Shown here in pieces: positions 25,014 to 34,493 of a stretch of 64,000 nucleotides of DNA. Position 1 is the first letter of the stretch. The number at the start of each line of letters is the position of its first letter. Source of the DNA: Undibacterium cyanobacteriorum (GTDB taxonomy: Bacteria; Pseudomonadota; Gammaproteobacteria; Burkholderiales; Burkholderiaceae_D); contig NZ_CP133720.1 of the NCBI RefSeq assembly GCF_031326225.1, positions 3,286,001 to 3,350,000 on the forward strand, written 5' to 3'. The notes beneath the pieces are model-generated. The model ran no database searches. It was not told the origin of the DNA and was given only the letters and a program-made list of their open reading frames with translations. A program made the translations under genes and the position numbers.

Positions 25014-27329
25014 TCAATCTCGAGCAACTGTCAAAATCTGACGCGCTGGCAATGATTTCTCGCTACCGTACACACTCAAATTCAAACCCACATCGGATTC
25101 GTTTTCGAGAATGATGGCCTGCTCTGTGACCGCCACTTTGATCAAAGCACCGCGGAAACAAATACGGAAAGAATAAGATTGCCATTGCTTAGGCAAAGCA
25201 GGTGCTAAATGCAGCTGACCTTGTTTGACGCGCGCGCCACCAAAGCCTTCCACAACTGACATCCAAGTTCCCGCCATCGATGTGATGTGCAAACCATCAT
25301 CCGTATCATGGTTGTAATCATCGAGATCAAGACGCGCTGTACGCAAATAAAATTTGTACGCTAAATCTTCGTAGCCTAATGAGGACGCAAGAATCGAGTG
25401 TATGCAAGGAGACAAAGAAGACTCATGCACGGTCAAAGGTTCGTAAAAATCGAAGTTTTTACGAATCGTTTCTTTGTCGTAGTTGCCCTCGAAGGTATAG
25501 ATACCTTGCAAAACGTCAGCTTGTTTAATGTAGCAAGAGCGCAGAATGCGATCCCATGACCAATGCTTATGAATCGGATATTCGCCTTTTGGAATCGCCG
25601 ACATCGGCTGCAAGTCTTTCTCCATGTAGCCGTCGTGTTGGATGAAGACGCCGGTTTGTTCGTCGCGTGGCAACGCAATTTTTTCAGCGATATCAGCCCA
25701 AATACTCAACTCATCTTCGTGTTCACCAAATTTGGTGGCGGCCATAATCGCTGCATAACGCTCGGGATGCTGTTGCTGCACATAAGCAAGCGACTCACGC
25801 GTGTAATTCAATGTCCATTGCGCCATCAAATTGGTGTACCAATTATTGTTGACGTTGTTCTCGTATTCGTTCGGTCCTGTGACGCCCAACATTAAATAGG
25901 CATTGCGGCGTTCCGACCACTGCACACGTTGACGCCAAAAGCGAGAAATCGCAATCAATACCTCAAGGCCGTACTCGGCAAGATAAGCAGAATCGCCGGT
26001 GTGGTTGATGTAGTTGTAAATCGCAAAGCTCATCGCGCCATTACGATGAATTTCTTCAAACGTGATTTCCCATTCGTTATGGCATTCTTCGCCATTAATG
26101 GTCACCATCGGATAAAGAGCAGCGCCATTCTTGAAGCCCAACTTAGCCGCGTTTTCAATCGCTTTTTGTAGATGCTTATAGCGATATACCAAGAGCTGAC
26201 GCGCCACCTTTGGATCGGTCGTTTTGAGATAGAAAGGCAGGCAATAGGCCTCGGTATCCCAATAGGTCACGCCGCCGTATTTCTCACCGGTGAAACCTTT
26301 GGGTCCGATGTTGAGACGTTCATCCTCACCGGTGTAGGTTTGATTCATCTGCAAAATATTGAAGCGAATCGCCTGTTGCGCAGCAACGTCGCCTTCGATG
26401 GTGATATCACATTCGGCCCACTTTTGTACCCACGCCTCGCTGTGCTCTTTGAGCATCGTGTCAAAGCCCTTCGCACGCGCTGCGGCAGCACTTTTCTCGG
26501 CGTCGCTTTGAATCTGCGTTTTATCAGAGTACAAGGACGACACAATCGCAGCGAACTTAAACAAGCTCACCGTTTTATCTTGTGCAACTTGGATCTCCAC
26601 CACGTTCGCCACTTTCTTCTCTTGGCTCATGGTTTCCGCTTGCAAGGCTTGTTCTGCACCGTCCAAACTCAATGCCAAGTCGAATGCGGCGGCGACGTGA
26701 AATTGTGTTTTCTTCGTTTCGCCCGTTAAAGCGGCCTTGCCATTCGATACAGCGCGCGACACTTCGATCCAGAACTGCTCATCGTAATTGGAATCTTGGT
26801 TGAATACGTTCAGATCCAGCAAAGGGGTAAAGCGGACGCTACCGGAAAAGTTGAGTGGCGTCACTTCATAGCGAATCACACCATTGTCAGCATCGACGAT
26901 GCTCGTGAAACGCGTCGATCGCACTTGAATTTTTTTACCGGAAGGAAGTGTGGCAATGAACTGGCGCTGCAAAAGTCCTTCACGCATATTCAAAACACGC
27001 GTGAATGACTCGACTTTCGCGGTCGCCAAATCCAATTCTTCGCCATCGACATGAACATCGATACCGATCCAGTTCACTGCATTGAGGACTTTTGCGAAAT
27101 ACTCGGGATAACCGTTTTTCCACCAACCAACACGCGTTTTATCTGGGTAGTAAACACCAGCGACATAGCTGCCACGCAGACTGCTACCGCTATATTTCTC
27201 TTCGAAATTAGCGCGCTGACCCATCTTGCCGTTACCGATGGAAAAAATACTTTCGGAGATACGATTCAAAGCGGGATCGAACCCTTCTTCGATAATATTC
27301 CACGGGTCTTTCTTTATGTAGTCTCTCAT
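25014..27329 (-). CDS. GH65 maltose phosphorylase
   Basis: Cytoplasmic phosphorylase: maltose + phosphate to glucose + beta-D-glucose-1-phosphate. The ATG at 27329 gives 771 residues beginning MRDYIKKDPWNIIEEGF; a TTG at 27344 has no ribosome site. Family features: ISESIFSIGNGKMGQRANFEE, GSYVAGVYYPDKTRVGWWKNG, the catalytic Glu in NEWEITFEEIHRNG (about 418-431) and GVTGPNEYENNVNNNWYTN. The N-terminal beta-sandwich, (alpha/alpha)6 barrel and small C-terminal sheet are all expected from the length. Kojibiose or trehalose phosphorylase activity cannot be fully excluded, but the neighbouring beta-phosphoglucomutase supports a beta-G1P product. A C8 tract lies in its leader. Confidence 0.9.
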   Translation of the reverse strand: MRDYIKKDPWNIIEEGFDPALNRISESIFSIGNGKMGQRANFEEKYSGSSLRGSYVAGVYYPDKTRVGWWKNGYPEYFAKVLNAVNWIGIDVHVDGEELDLATAKVESFTRVLNMREGLLQRQFIATLPSGKKIQVRSTRFTSIVDADNGVIRYEVTPLNFSGSVRFTPLLDLNVFNQDSNYDEQFWIEVSRAVSNGKAALTGETKKTQFHVAAAFDLALSLDGAEQALQAETMSQEKKVANVVEIQVAQDKTVSLFKFAAIVSSLYSDKTQIQSDAEKSAAAARAKGFDTMLKEHSEAWVQKWAECDITIEGDVAAQQAIRFNILQMNQTYTGEDERLNIGPKGFTGEKYGGVTYWDTEAYCLPFYLKTTDPKVARQLLVYRYKHLQKAIENAAKLGFKNGAALYPMVTINGEECHNEWEITFEEIHRNGAMSFAIYNYINHTGDSAYLAEYGLEVLIAISRFWRQRVQWSERRNAYLMLGVTGPNEYENNVNNNWYTNLMAQWTLNYTRESLAYVQQQHPERYAAIMAATKFGEHEDELSIWADIAEKIALPRDEQTGVFIQHDGYMEKDLQPMSAIPKGEYPIHKHWSWDRILRSCYIKQADVLQGIYTFEGNYDKETIRKNFDFYEPLTVHESSLSPCIHSILASSLGYEDLAYKFYLRTARLDLDDYNHDTDDGLHITSMAGTWMSVVEGFGGARVKQGQLHLAPALPKQWQSYSFRICFRGALIKVAVTEQAIILENESDVGLNLSVYGSEKSLPARQILTVARD

Positions 27330-27384
27330 CTTTTGCTTATCCAAATTTCAGTGCAAATCAGCCTGCACCGTCGATACAACCTCT

Positions 27385-27392
27385 GGGGGGGG
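27385..27392 (-). promoter_or_regulatory. C8 leader tract before GH65
   Basis: Eight C in the sense (minus) strand, preceded by CTTCT, 55 bases before the ATG at 27329. It is in the 197-bp gap between the beta-phosphoglucomutase and GH65 genes, so GH65 may have its own promoter here. Confidence 0.45.
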
Positions 27393-27526
27393 AGAAGGTT
27401 TTTTCTGTTACTCAATACTGCGTGAATCTCGTTACTTCTTTTGTGTGTTGCTGCTGCTAAAACTAAAGCTTTCTCATCTCTTTATTTCTTAATCTCATCC
27501 TGCTCCCGCGCTAGGGCGCTCAGCTC

Positions 27527-28186
27527 TCAAGCTGACTCCGGCAAGGATTGCACGACTTGTTCGATATTCGTGCCTGAAAAATTCGGCAGCACCACATGAG
27601 CTTGATGCAGCACCTTGGCCTCGCCGATGCCAACCACATGCATATCGGCGTTGAGCGCCGCTTGGACACCTGCCACCGCGTCTTCAAACACGATGCACTG
27701 ACGCGCGTCAACACCCAACTCTTGCGCTGCTTTGGTGAACACTTCAGGGTCTGGTTTCGCTTTACTGACTTTGTTTCCATCGACGATGGCATCGAATTGC
27801 TCTAACAGGCCAATACGCTGCAAAATCAATACGGCATTCTTACTGGCGGACCCAAGCGCAACCTTCATTCCAAGTTGTTTCGCCGACTGCAAAAAGGCAA
27901 AGGCACCCGGCAAAATCTCTTCTGGTCCAATGGTGTTGATATACTCCAAATACCAATTGTTCTTGCGCGTCAGCGCCGCTTCGAAATCCGCTTCGCTTAA
28001 TTGCTGACCGCCAAGTTGCAAAATCAATTTCAAAGATTCAATGCGGCTGACACCTTTGAGCTTCTCATTGTCATGCTCAGTAAAATCAAAGCCGAGACTG
28101 TTCGCCAAGCGCTTCCACGCGAGGTAATGATATTTCGCGGTATCGACGATGACGCCATCGAGATCGAAAATGCAGGCTGTTTTCAT
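27527..28186 (-). CDS. pgmB: Beta-phosphoglucomutase
   Basis: HAD-family mutase converting beta-glucose-1-phosphate to glucose-6-phosphate. The nucleophile motif DLDGVIVDTA, with the acid/base Asp two positions on, lies near residue 8. The cap-domain segment is KLKGVSRIESL; LGSASKNA carries the motif II Ser; KAKPDPEVF carries the motif III Lys; and VFEDAVAGVQAA is motif IV. From the ATG at 28186 the protein has 219 residues; a GTG at 28201 would add five. It is directly upstream of GH65, whose product is its substrate. Two LacI-type palindromes lie 150-200 bp upstream. Confidence 0.93.
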   Translation of the reverse strand: MKTACIFDLDGVIVDTAKYHYLAWKRLANSLGFDFTEHDNEKLKGVSRIESLKLILQLGGQQLSEADFEAALTRKNNWYLEYINTIGPEEILPGAFAFLQSAKQLGMKVALGSASKNAVLILQRIGLLEQFDAIVDGNKVSKAKPDPEVFTKAAQELGVDARQCIVFEDAVAGVQAALNADMHVVGIGEAKVLHQAHVVLPNFSGTNIEQVVQSLPESA

Positions 28187-28338
28187 GCAGGCTTTGCTCA
28201 CTATAAGAAAAACGGTTCAAACATCTTGCGAGAAAGACGCCTCGCAATTGCGCTTTGATCCCTATCCTGTCTAATCCAATCGCAAACAGAATGACAACTT
28301 AATTGACCGAGAATTGGCAGGAGGATTAATAAGAAAAT

Positions 28339-28384
28339 CAAAGCGCTTTGGAATAATTCAAAGTTTAATTCAAAGCGCTTTGAA
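28339..28384. promoter_or_regulatory. Two LacI-type operators CAAAGCGCTTTG
   Basis: Perfect 12-bp palindromes at 28339-28350 and 28371-28382; the second extends to TTCAAAGCGCTTTGAA. Centres are 32 bp apart, about three helical turns. They lie between pgmB (minus) and the S9 peptidase (plus). The same core occurs upstream of the maltodextrin TonB receptor, so the LacI regulator at 33480-34493 is the likely binder. The rest of 28187-28738 shows no convincing gene. Confidence 0.8.
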
Positions 28385-28738
28385 AAGTAAAGTAAAAGTA
28401 AAACAAATCTCTCTGAGTTTTGTTGTTTTGTGCCACAAAATCAGAGACTTGGCACAGACTGCCATGCACCTTCATAGCAGATCAACAATTGCTGCGACGC
28501 AAAACTGTCGGGTAGATGCCATCGAAGTACCTAAAACGCATTCACTACGCCACTGGTCATCAGAAAATCAACAAAAAGGAACGATCAAAAGCTTGTTATT
28601 CCTATATGATGTGGCTGGCAATTATTTGGCAAAAATGGATGTCTTTAGCACGGGATTAAACGCAAGACGTCCATGATTTGAAGGGAACAAGTTGCCGTAC
28701 TCGCGGTCAAACATGCTCAGTATTTTTTGGAAACCACC

Positions 28739-30895
28739 ATGCTCAAGAAACTACCTCTGATTGGAATTGCCGCTGTTATCAACAGCGTTTTTATTCTTAG
28801 CGCACAAGCGCAAACATCGACTTCCTCGACTATGCAAACCAGCATCCCTACTCCACCGATCGCCGCCAAAGCGCAATGGTCTGAAGTACGCCATGGCGAA
28901 ACAGTGACCGACGACTATCGCTGGCTACACAAGAAAGAAGATCCAAAGGTCATTGACTACCTGAACGCTGAGAATGCCTACACCGAGGCCATGACTGCCG
29001 ACATCAAAACTTTGGCGGACAAGTTATTTAATGAAACCAAAGGTCGCATGAAAGAAACCGATCTGTCAGTTCCAGTTCGCCGTGGCAAATATTTTTACTA
29101 CACTCGTACCGTTGCAGGTAAGCAGTACGGCATTAGTTGCCGTCGCTTGGCTGACGCCAATATGAACTACGATGAAAAAGCGCCTGAAGAAATTTTGTTA
29201 GATCAAAATGAATTGGCTAAGCCACACAAATTCTTTATGGTGGCTGGCACATCTGTGAGCCCAGATGATCGTTATTTGGCCTACCTGACCGACACCACGG
29301 GTTTCCGCCAATTTAAACTGCAAATCAAAGACCTGAAAACCGGCGAACTCTTGAGTGATACAGCAGAACGTGTGACCAGCATGGCTTGGGCTTCGGATAA
29401 TAAGACTATGTTCTTCGTTCAGGAAGACCCGACGACAAAGCGCTCCGATCGATTGTTCCGTTTACAGTTAGGCACTGCGGCCAAAGAAATTTATCAAGAG
29501 AAGGTCGAGCAATTCGGCATCGGCGTCGGCACCACGCACGATCGTAAATTCATCACCTTGGTGGCTTACGCGACTGACACCAGCGAACAATGGATCATTC
29601 CCGCCGACAAACCACAGGCCGAATTTAAGTCCGTTCTGGGTCGCACGAAAGGCCACCGCTATAGTGTGGATCATCGTGACGGCATGCTCTACATCCGCAC
29701 CAACAAAGATGCAAAGAACTTCAAACTAGTCGTAGCGCCAGTCGCGAAGCCTGACAGCAAACACTGGAAAGAAATCGTTAAACACGATTCAAAAGTATTG
29801 TTGAACAATGTCGAAGTTTTCCGCGACTATCTGGCGGTCACCGAGAAAACCAATGCACTGAGCCGCACTCGCATCTTCAATTTCAAAACCAAGCAATGGA
29901 AATCGGTTGAATTCAACGACGAAGTGTATTTGGCGGGTAGTGCTGGCACGCCAGAATTTACTTCACAAAAACTCCGTATGTCCTACCAATCACCAACCAC
30001 GCCATCGATGATCATGGACGTTGATATGGCGACGGGTCAACGCACTGTGTTGAAGCAAAACGAGGTCGTTGGCGGCTACGATGCTAGCAAATACGAAGCG
30101 AAACGCTTGTGGGCAACTGCAAAAGATGGTGTCAAAGTTCCGCTGTGGGCCGTATACAAAAAAGGTGTCAAATTCGACGGCACTGCACCTACATTGCTGT
30201 ACTCCTACGGTAGTTACGGAATTCCAACCGAAGCGGGCTTCTCTTTGAGCCGCCTGAGTTTGCTCGATCGCGGCGTGATATACGTGCAAGCCCATATTCG
30301 CGGTGGCAATGACCTTGGCGAACAATGGCACGAAGATGGCATGCTAATGAAGAAGAAAAACACCTTCACCGACTTCATCGCAGCGGCAGAATTTTTGATT
30401 CAAGAGAAATGGACGAGCAAAGATCGCCTGATCATCCAAGGTGGCAGTGCTGGTGGTTTGTTAATGGGTGCCGTGGTCAATATGCGCCCAGATCTTTTCA
30501 AGGCAGTTCATGCAGCGGTGCCATTTGTCGATGTGATGAATACCATGATGGATGCCAGCTTACCGCTCACCACAGGTGAATACCTCGAGTGGGGTAATCC
30601 GAATGAAAAGCCTGCCTATGACTACATGCGCAGCTATTCACCCTACGACAATATCGAAAAGAAAGCCTACCCATCGATGCTCGTGACCACTGGCCTGAAT
30701 GACAGTCAGGTGATGTATTGGGAGCCAGCGAAATATGTGGCCAAGTTGCGTACCTTCAAAACGGATAATAATCCCCTGCTTTTGAAAGTGAATATGGCTG
30801 CAGGTCATGGTGGCGCTTCTGGACGTTACGATGCATTGAAAGAGAATGCCTTCATCTACGCTTGGATGTTCTCGCAATGGGGCATTAAGGAGTAA
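28739..30895 (+). CDS. Exported S9 prolyl oligopeptidase family peptidase
   Basis: 718 residues from the ATG at 28739 (a TTG at 28727 is less likely). A signal peptide (LIGIAAVINSVFILSAQAQ) suggests a periplasmic location. The N-terminal beta-propeller covers residues ~60-430 and the C-terminal alpha/beta-hydrolase has the catalytic Ser in GGSAGGLLMG, Asp in TGLNDSQV, and His in AAGHGGASGR. The start of the mature chain (HGETVTDDYRWLHKKEDPKVIDYL) and the PropF-like pieces match oligopeptidase B/prolyl oligopeptidase. It cuts short peptides after basic residues or Pro; which one cannot be read by eye. Confidence 0.92.
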   Translation: MLKKLPLIGIAAVINSVFILSAQAQTSTSSTMQTSIPTPPIAAKAQWSEVRHGETVTDDYRWLHKKEDPKVIDYLNAENAYTEAMTADIKTLADKLFNETKGRMKETDLSVPVRRGKYFYYTRTVAGKQYGISCRRLADANMNYDEKAPEEILLDQNELAKPHKFFMVAGTSVSPDDRYLAYLTDTTGFRQFKLQIKDLKTGELLSDTAERVTSMAWASDNKTMFFVQEDPTTKRSDRLFRLQLGTAAKEIYQEKVEQFGIGVGTTHDRKFITLVAYATDTSEQWIIPADKPQAEFKSVLGRTKGHRYSVDHRDGMLYIRTNKDAKNFKLVVAPVAKPDSKHWKEIVKHDSKVLLNNVEVFRDYLAVTEKTNALSRTRIFNFKTKQWKSVEFNDEVYLAGSAGTPEFTSQKLRMSYQSPTTPSMIMDVDMATGQRTVLKQNEVVGGYDASKYEAKRLWATAKDGVKVPLWAVYKKGVKFDGTAPTLLYSYGSYGIPTEAGFSLSRLSLLDRGVIYVQAHIRGGNDLGEQWHEDGMLMKKKNTFTDFIAAAEFLIQEKWTSKDRLIIQGGSAGGLLMGAVVNMRPDLFKAVHAAVPFVDVMNTMMDASLPLTTGEYLEWGNPNEKPAYDYMRSYSPYDNIEKKAYPSMLVTTGLNDSQVMYWEPAKYVAKLRTFKTDNNPLLLKVNMAAGHGGASGRYDALKENAFIYAWMFSQWGIKE

Positions 30896-30927
30896 GTCTT
30901 CCACAAACTAGCGAATCAAAAAAAAAA

Positions 30928-31003
30928 TCGCCTCGACATCTGAACCGACCGTAATGTGAAAATTCAACTTCCGGGACTCGTTCAGATTGCGAGGCGTTTT
31001 TAT
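30928..31003 (+). terminator. Long-hairpin terminator after the S9 peptidase
   Basis: CGCCTCG-aca-TCTGAAC pairs with GTTCAGA-ttg-CGAGGCG across a ~35-base loop and is followed by TTTTTATTT. An A-run on the left side makes it plausible for the opposite strand as well. Confidence 0.7.
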
Positions 31004-31082
31004 TTGAGTGCTGACACCATAGTCGTATCGATATTTGCAAAAGGCGGCACGATACAATTCAAGACAATATCTTGATCATCAT

Positions 31083-31445
31083 CTAATCGTTGGTCGTATA
31101 GAACGTCACGCGATTACCAAATGGATCATTGATAGTCATTTCACGCGAGCCCCACGGCATATCCTGGCAAGCCGGCCGCGCATTCCGATATTTCTTTTCG
31201 TTCAAACTCAAACACAAGGCGTCAACGTCATCGACCGCGATTCGGATATGCGCGCCCGGCGCTGCATCGCCGAAATGCTCAGATAAATGCAAAGTACAGT
31301 TTCCCTTCATAAGTCCCAGGTAGAGCGGCGTGTTCGCTTCGAAACGATGTTCAAACACAATCTCAAATTCAAGAAAATCGATATAAAAGGCGCGTGCCAA
31401 CGCTTCATCAAAACTACGAAAAATGGGTGTCATCGAATTGAACAT
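31083..31445 (-). CDS. VOC-superfamily (glyoxalase/bleomycin-resistance-like) protein
   Basis: 120 residues with the vicinal-oxygen-chelate fold pattern: FRSFDEALARAFYIDFLEFEI, LYLGLMKGNCTLHLSEHFGD, then AVDDVDALCLSL and INDPFGNRVTFY. It resembles the bleomycin-binding BLMA group more than metal-dependent glyoxalases. A role in drug sequestration is possible but not shown. It starts nine bases after the stop of a small membrane protein gene on the same strand. Confidence 0.75.
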   Translation of the reverse strand: MFNSMTPIFRSFDEALARAFYIDFLEFEIVFEHRFEANTPLYLGLMKGNCTLHLSEHFGDAAPGAHIRIAVDDVDALCLSLNEKKYRNARPACQDMPWGSREMTINDPFGNRVTFYTTND

Positions 31446-31454
31446 GATTGCTCC

Positions 31455-31919
31455 TTACTTTTTATTCCAAACCTGCCACAAACCAAACAAAATCGTGTTC
31501 GCCAATAGCAAGCAAATGGCTGAACTACTCCACCAAAATAAGTCTGAATTGCCTTTAAAAAACGGCCTTAAGAACGGAAAGCACAATGCTCTCATCAATA
31601 GGACGAGTGCGAAAACCAGCACTACGTAACGCATCCACATTGAATCTTTTGCCAAGCCCGATAAGGCGGCGCACAGATAAGCAAAAAAACACAGAACGCA
31701 TCCAACAAGCACCGCCATCACCATGGGCTGTGGATGTCCACTTTCCGCCAGTTGCGCCACCTGTTCTCCTGCACCAAGCAATCGAAACAACGGTGCCCCC
31801 CAAATGAGGCAAGCAAAATGTAAGCAAGCTGCAACCACGCAAAACAAAGCGGCCAATACAAGTGAAAGCTGAAGGTGAGCGATTCGAGGCATACAAAGAC
31901 TTTCTGAAAACTGGGGCAT
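31455..31919 (-). CDS. Small inner-membrane protein, unknown
   Basis: 154 residues with four hydrophobic spans (about 18-42, 65-90, 96-115, 130-150) and short polar loops. No motif recognised. An alternative start at 31892 would remove nine residues and begin near the first span; neither start has a strong ribosome site. It forms a two-gene unit with the VOC protein. Confidence 0.6.
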   Translation of the reverse strand: MPQFSESLCMPRIAHLQLSLVLAALFCVVAACLHFACLIWGAPLFRLLGAGEQVAQLAESGHPQPMVMAVLVGCVLCFFAYLCAALSGLAKDSMWMRYVVLVFALVLLMRALCFPFLRPFFKGNSDLFWWSSSAICLLLANTILFGLWQVWNKK

Positions 31920-32205
31920 AGATGCAAATTATGGCATGCAAAGCTTCAAAATCGAGTTACTGGTGTGTTTTCTCTTGATTGGGCGATTAGCTGACTAGCT
32001 GATTAACCGAAGATTTTGAGTACGAATCATCAACACCGCAGATGCGCATCATGACCTCATCGATACTCTGGAATTTAGCAAACGGTGGTTCTTGGTAAAT
32101 TTTACCTATCTATTTCGCTATTCAGGTCTATCAAATCCCTCTACACTCTCCGCTTCGAAATGCATTTTGTGTCAACCATCACGCCAGTTAATTTAGGAAA
32201 CAATC

Positions 32206-32397
32206 ATGAAACATTTTGTGATTCTTTTGATTCTGATCCTTGCCTCTTACGGTCTATGGCACCTCACGTCGCCGCTGATACGTCGAGAAGCAACTCATGC
32301 CTTGCATCGACACGGTCTCAGAATTCTCGCAGTCATTGCAGTTTTAGTCGGTCTTTTGGTATTTGCCTATTTTGTACCTGCCCTACGTTTAATTTAA
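32206..32397 (+). CDS. Small two-span membrane protein
   Basis: 63 residues with an AGGAAAC ribosome site seven bases or so before the ATG. Two hydrophobic spans (about 3-20 and 41-60) are joined by a basic, His-rich loop (RREATHALHRHGLR). It ends 12 bases before the SPFH lipoprotein gene, so the two are likely co-translated partners. A longer frame at 32085-32471 in another phase is rejected because it overlaps both genes and has no ribosome site. Confidence 0.65.
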   Translation: MKHFVILLILILASYGLWHLTSPLIRREATHALHRHGLRILAVIAVLVGLLVFAYFVPALRLI

Positions 32398-32409
32398 TAG
32401 AGGAAAAAT

Positions 32410-33261
32410 ATGAACAACAACATCAAATATCTTCGTTCACTTGGCATTATTACGCTTGCAGCCATGTTTAGTGCTTGCACCCAAATTGATACCGGTAATG
32501 TGGGCGTCGAGCGCACCCTCGGCAATGTCGGCAAAGACGCGTTGCCACCGGGCGTCTACTTCACGTTATTTAAAACAGTCGATGAATTCACCGCTAAAGA
32601 AGTCAGTTTCCAATTACAAGACATGACTCCCAAGAGCCGCGACAACTTAACCATGAAAGATGTCGATATCGATATTTATTTCAAAGTCATGCCTGCCTCA
32701 GTTCCGGGCTTGTATACCAAGTACCAAGGTGATGTCGTCAAGCACAAACAGGTCGTCAAAGATGGCACTTCGGACTTAGTGATGGCTTACAATCGCGTTT
32801 CGCGTGAAGCACGTGAATCCGTATATAAGTCAGTGGCATTGCTTGATGCTACGACGATGCATACAAAACGTGCCGAGCTGGCAGAAATGGTTCGCGCAAC
32901 TTTACAAGCTGAACTTGATGCCAACGACAAAGGGGCATTCTTGATCACCGCAGTCAACGTTCGCAATCTGCTGACTGATCCGGCAATTGAAGCAGCGATT
33001 CGTCAACGTGCCGAAACTGATCAAGCAATTCAAAAGAAACTGAAAGAAGTCGAACTGGCTCGTGCTGAAGCAGAAAGACTGATCGTTCAAGCCGAAGGTG
33101 AAGCGAAAGCGAATCGGATCATTAGCGAGTCTTTAACACCAGCACTCAAAGAAATCCGCTTAGCTGAAATCCAACGCGACACTGCACTCGCCATCGCCAA
33201 CAAACCCGGCAACACCGTTCTCATGGGACATAGCACACCGCTGGTCAATGTGAACAAGTAA
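32410..33261 (+). CDS. SPFH/Band 7 domain lipoprotein
   Basis: 283 residues. The N-terminus has a lipoprotein signal (LGIITLAAMFSAC, lipobox FSAC), followed by an SPFH/prohibitin-type domain (GNVGVERTLGNVGKDALPPGVYFTL at its start) and a C-terminal Glu/Ala/Lys coiled coil (KKLKEVELARAEAERLIVQAEGEAKA). Prohibitin-type proteins form large ring scaffolds on membranes. A lipid anchor instead of a membrane helix would place this one on the periplasmic side, which is less usual. The small two-span protein just upstream may be its partner. AGAGGAAAA precedes the ATG. Confidence 0.85.
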   Translation: MNNNIKYLRSLGIITLAAMFSACTQIDTGNVGVERTLGNVGKDALPPGVYFTLFKTVDEFTAKEVSFQLQDMTPKSRDNLTMKDVDIDIYFKVMPASVPGLYTKYQGDVVKHKQVVKDGTSDLVMAYNRVSREARESVYKSVALLDATTMHTKRAELAEMVRATLQAELDANDKGAFLITAVNVRNLLTDPAIEAAIRQRAETDQAIQKKLKEVELARAEAERLIVQAEGEAKANRIISESLTPALKEIRLAEIQRDTALAIANKPGNTVLMGHSTPLVNVNK

Positions 33262-33353
33262 AACCCTGCTATCCCATCGCGAAATCACGAGTGATGCAGT
33301 CTGTGATCGACGTCGCTAGCGAATCTTAAAAGCAACTTATCACAACAAAAAAC

Positions 33354-33384
33354 AAATGGCGCCTAACAAGGCGCCATTTTCTTT
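33354..33384 (+). terminator. Rho-independent terminator after the SPFH gene
   Basis: Stem ATGGCGCCT / AGGCGCCAT with loop AACA, preceded by A-rich and followed by TTTTCTTTG. Confidence 0.85.
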
Positions 33385-33479
33385 GTCGATCAACAAACTC
33401 TCATATCACCAAACGAAGTGTCAAAATTTTTGACCCCCTACTCTGACAAAGCGCCACAACTAGATGTGGCGTGCTTCAA

Positions 33480-34493
33480 TTAAGATGGTTTGACCTGCCC
33501 TACCGTTTCTCCAGGAATGAGGACGGGTTGCCACAATACTTGCAGTTGTTCGGGTGGCGTCCCTGCTTGGAGTGCCAGTAGCATTTCGATCATTTTGGCG
33601 CCGGCACGATCGGGATGCGGTTGATCGATTGTGGTCACGTTGTAACCCGCCAAAGAATCCTCCATTTTGCCCCACACGATAATGGACATTTGTTCACCGA
33701 TTTTGACGCCCGCATCAAGCAAAGCTCGCATGGCGCCCACACCAGACATGTGGTTATCGACGATGACTGCACTCGGTGGTGTCTCGCTAGCGAGGATTTT
33801 TTGCATCGCGAGATAGCCACTGCGTCTATCATTCGTATTTTCGATTAAATGGCGAGGATTGGGGTTTAAGCCTGCAGCTTGGGTCGCTTTGCCAAAGCTA
33901 GCAAAACGTTGACGTGCGAAGTTCATATCCAGTGGTGCGCTAATCAGACCGATGCGTTGATGTCCGTGCGCCAGCAAATGCTCAACCGCGATGCGCATGC
34001 CGGCTTCATTATCGTAATCAAACCACGCATGCGGTTCATTCACGCTGGTGCGGCCATGCGCAATAAACGGCAAACCCTGCTTGGCCAAATAAGCAATACG
34101 CTCATCGTACAAATGAGTGCGGCCCACGATCAGGCCATCGACACGACGTTCTTTGACAATATGTTCGTAGGCGCGCAGTTCGTTCACCGGAGAAACTGGA
34201 GCCATAATCAAGTCCATCTGGCGTTCTTCCAATGCCTCGACCATGCCACCGACGATTTGCATGAACATAGGATCAGCTAAATCGTTCGGGCTGAGAGGGT
34301 GAATAATACCGACCACGTTGGTACGTCCCGAGGCTAAACTTCGCGCCATAGGATTTGGTCGATAACCGAACTCTTCAGCGGCGGCCAATACTCGTTGGCG
34401 AGTGCGTTCGCTGACTTCCGGATAACCATTCAAGGCACGGCTGACGGTCGTTTCCGAGATTCCCAATTGTTGCGCGAGGCTTTTCAGGTTCAT
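33480..34493 (-). CDS. LacI-family regulator of the alpha-glucan locus
   Basis: 337 residues. HTH at the very N-terminus (LKSLAQQLGISETTVSRALNG) followed by the hinge helix (PNPMARSLASGRT), then a periplasmic-binding-protein-like sensor domain. Style resembles AglR/MalR-type maltose or alpha-glucoside repressors. It is the last gene of the minus-strand glucan locus, 231 bp after GH31. The LacI-type sites CAAAGCGCTTTG before the TonB receptor and pgmB are the proposed targets. A degenerate half-site CAAAGCGTGCAG at 34532 upstream of its own start could allow self-control. Confidence 0.9.
   Translation of the reverse strand: MNLKSLAQQLGISETTVSRALNGYPEVSERTRQRVLAAAEEFGYRPNPMARSLASGRTNVVGIIHPLSPNDLADPMFMQIVGGMVEALEERQMDLIMAPVSPVNELRAYEHIVKERRVDGLIVGRTHLYDERIAYLAKQGLPFIAHGRTSVNEPHAWFDYDNEAGMRIAVEHLLAHGHQRIGLISAPLDMNFARQRFASFGKATQAAGLNPNPRHLIENTNDRRSGYLAMQKILASETPPSAVIVDNHMSGVGAMRALLDAGVKIGEQMSIIVWGKMEDSLAGYNVTTIDQPHPDRAGAKMIEMLLALQAGTPPEQLQVLWQPVLIPGETVGQVKPS

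Noticed and set aside
26172..26729. 185-codon plus-strand frame
   Set aside because: It is antisense to the GH65 gene, whose protein is clearly conserved; no ribosome site.
28314..28676. 120-codon plus-strand frame before the S9 peptidase
   Set aside because: It covers the two LacI-type palindromes, has a biased composition and no good ribosome site; more likely regulatory DNA.
32085..32471. 128-codon plus-strand frame
   Set aside because: It overlaps both the 63-codon membrane protein gene and the SPFH gene start in another phase; those two have ribosome sites and sensible signals.
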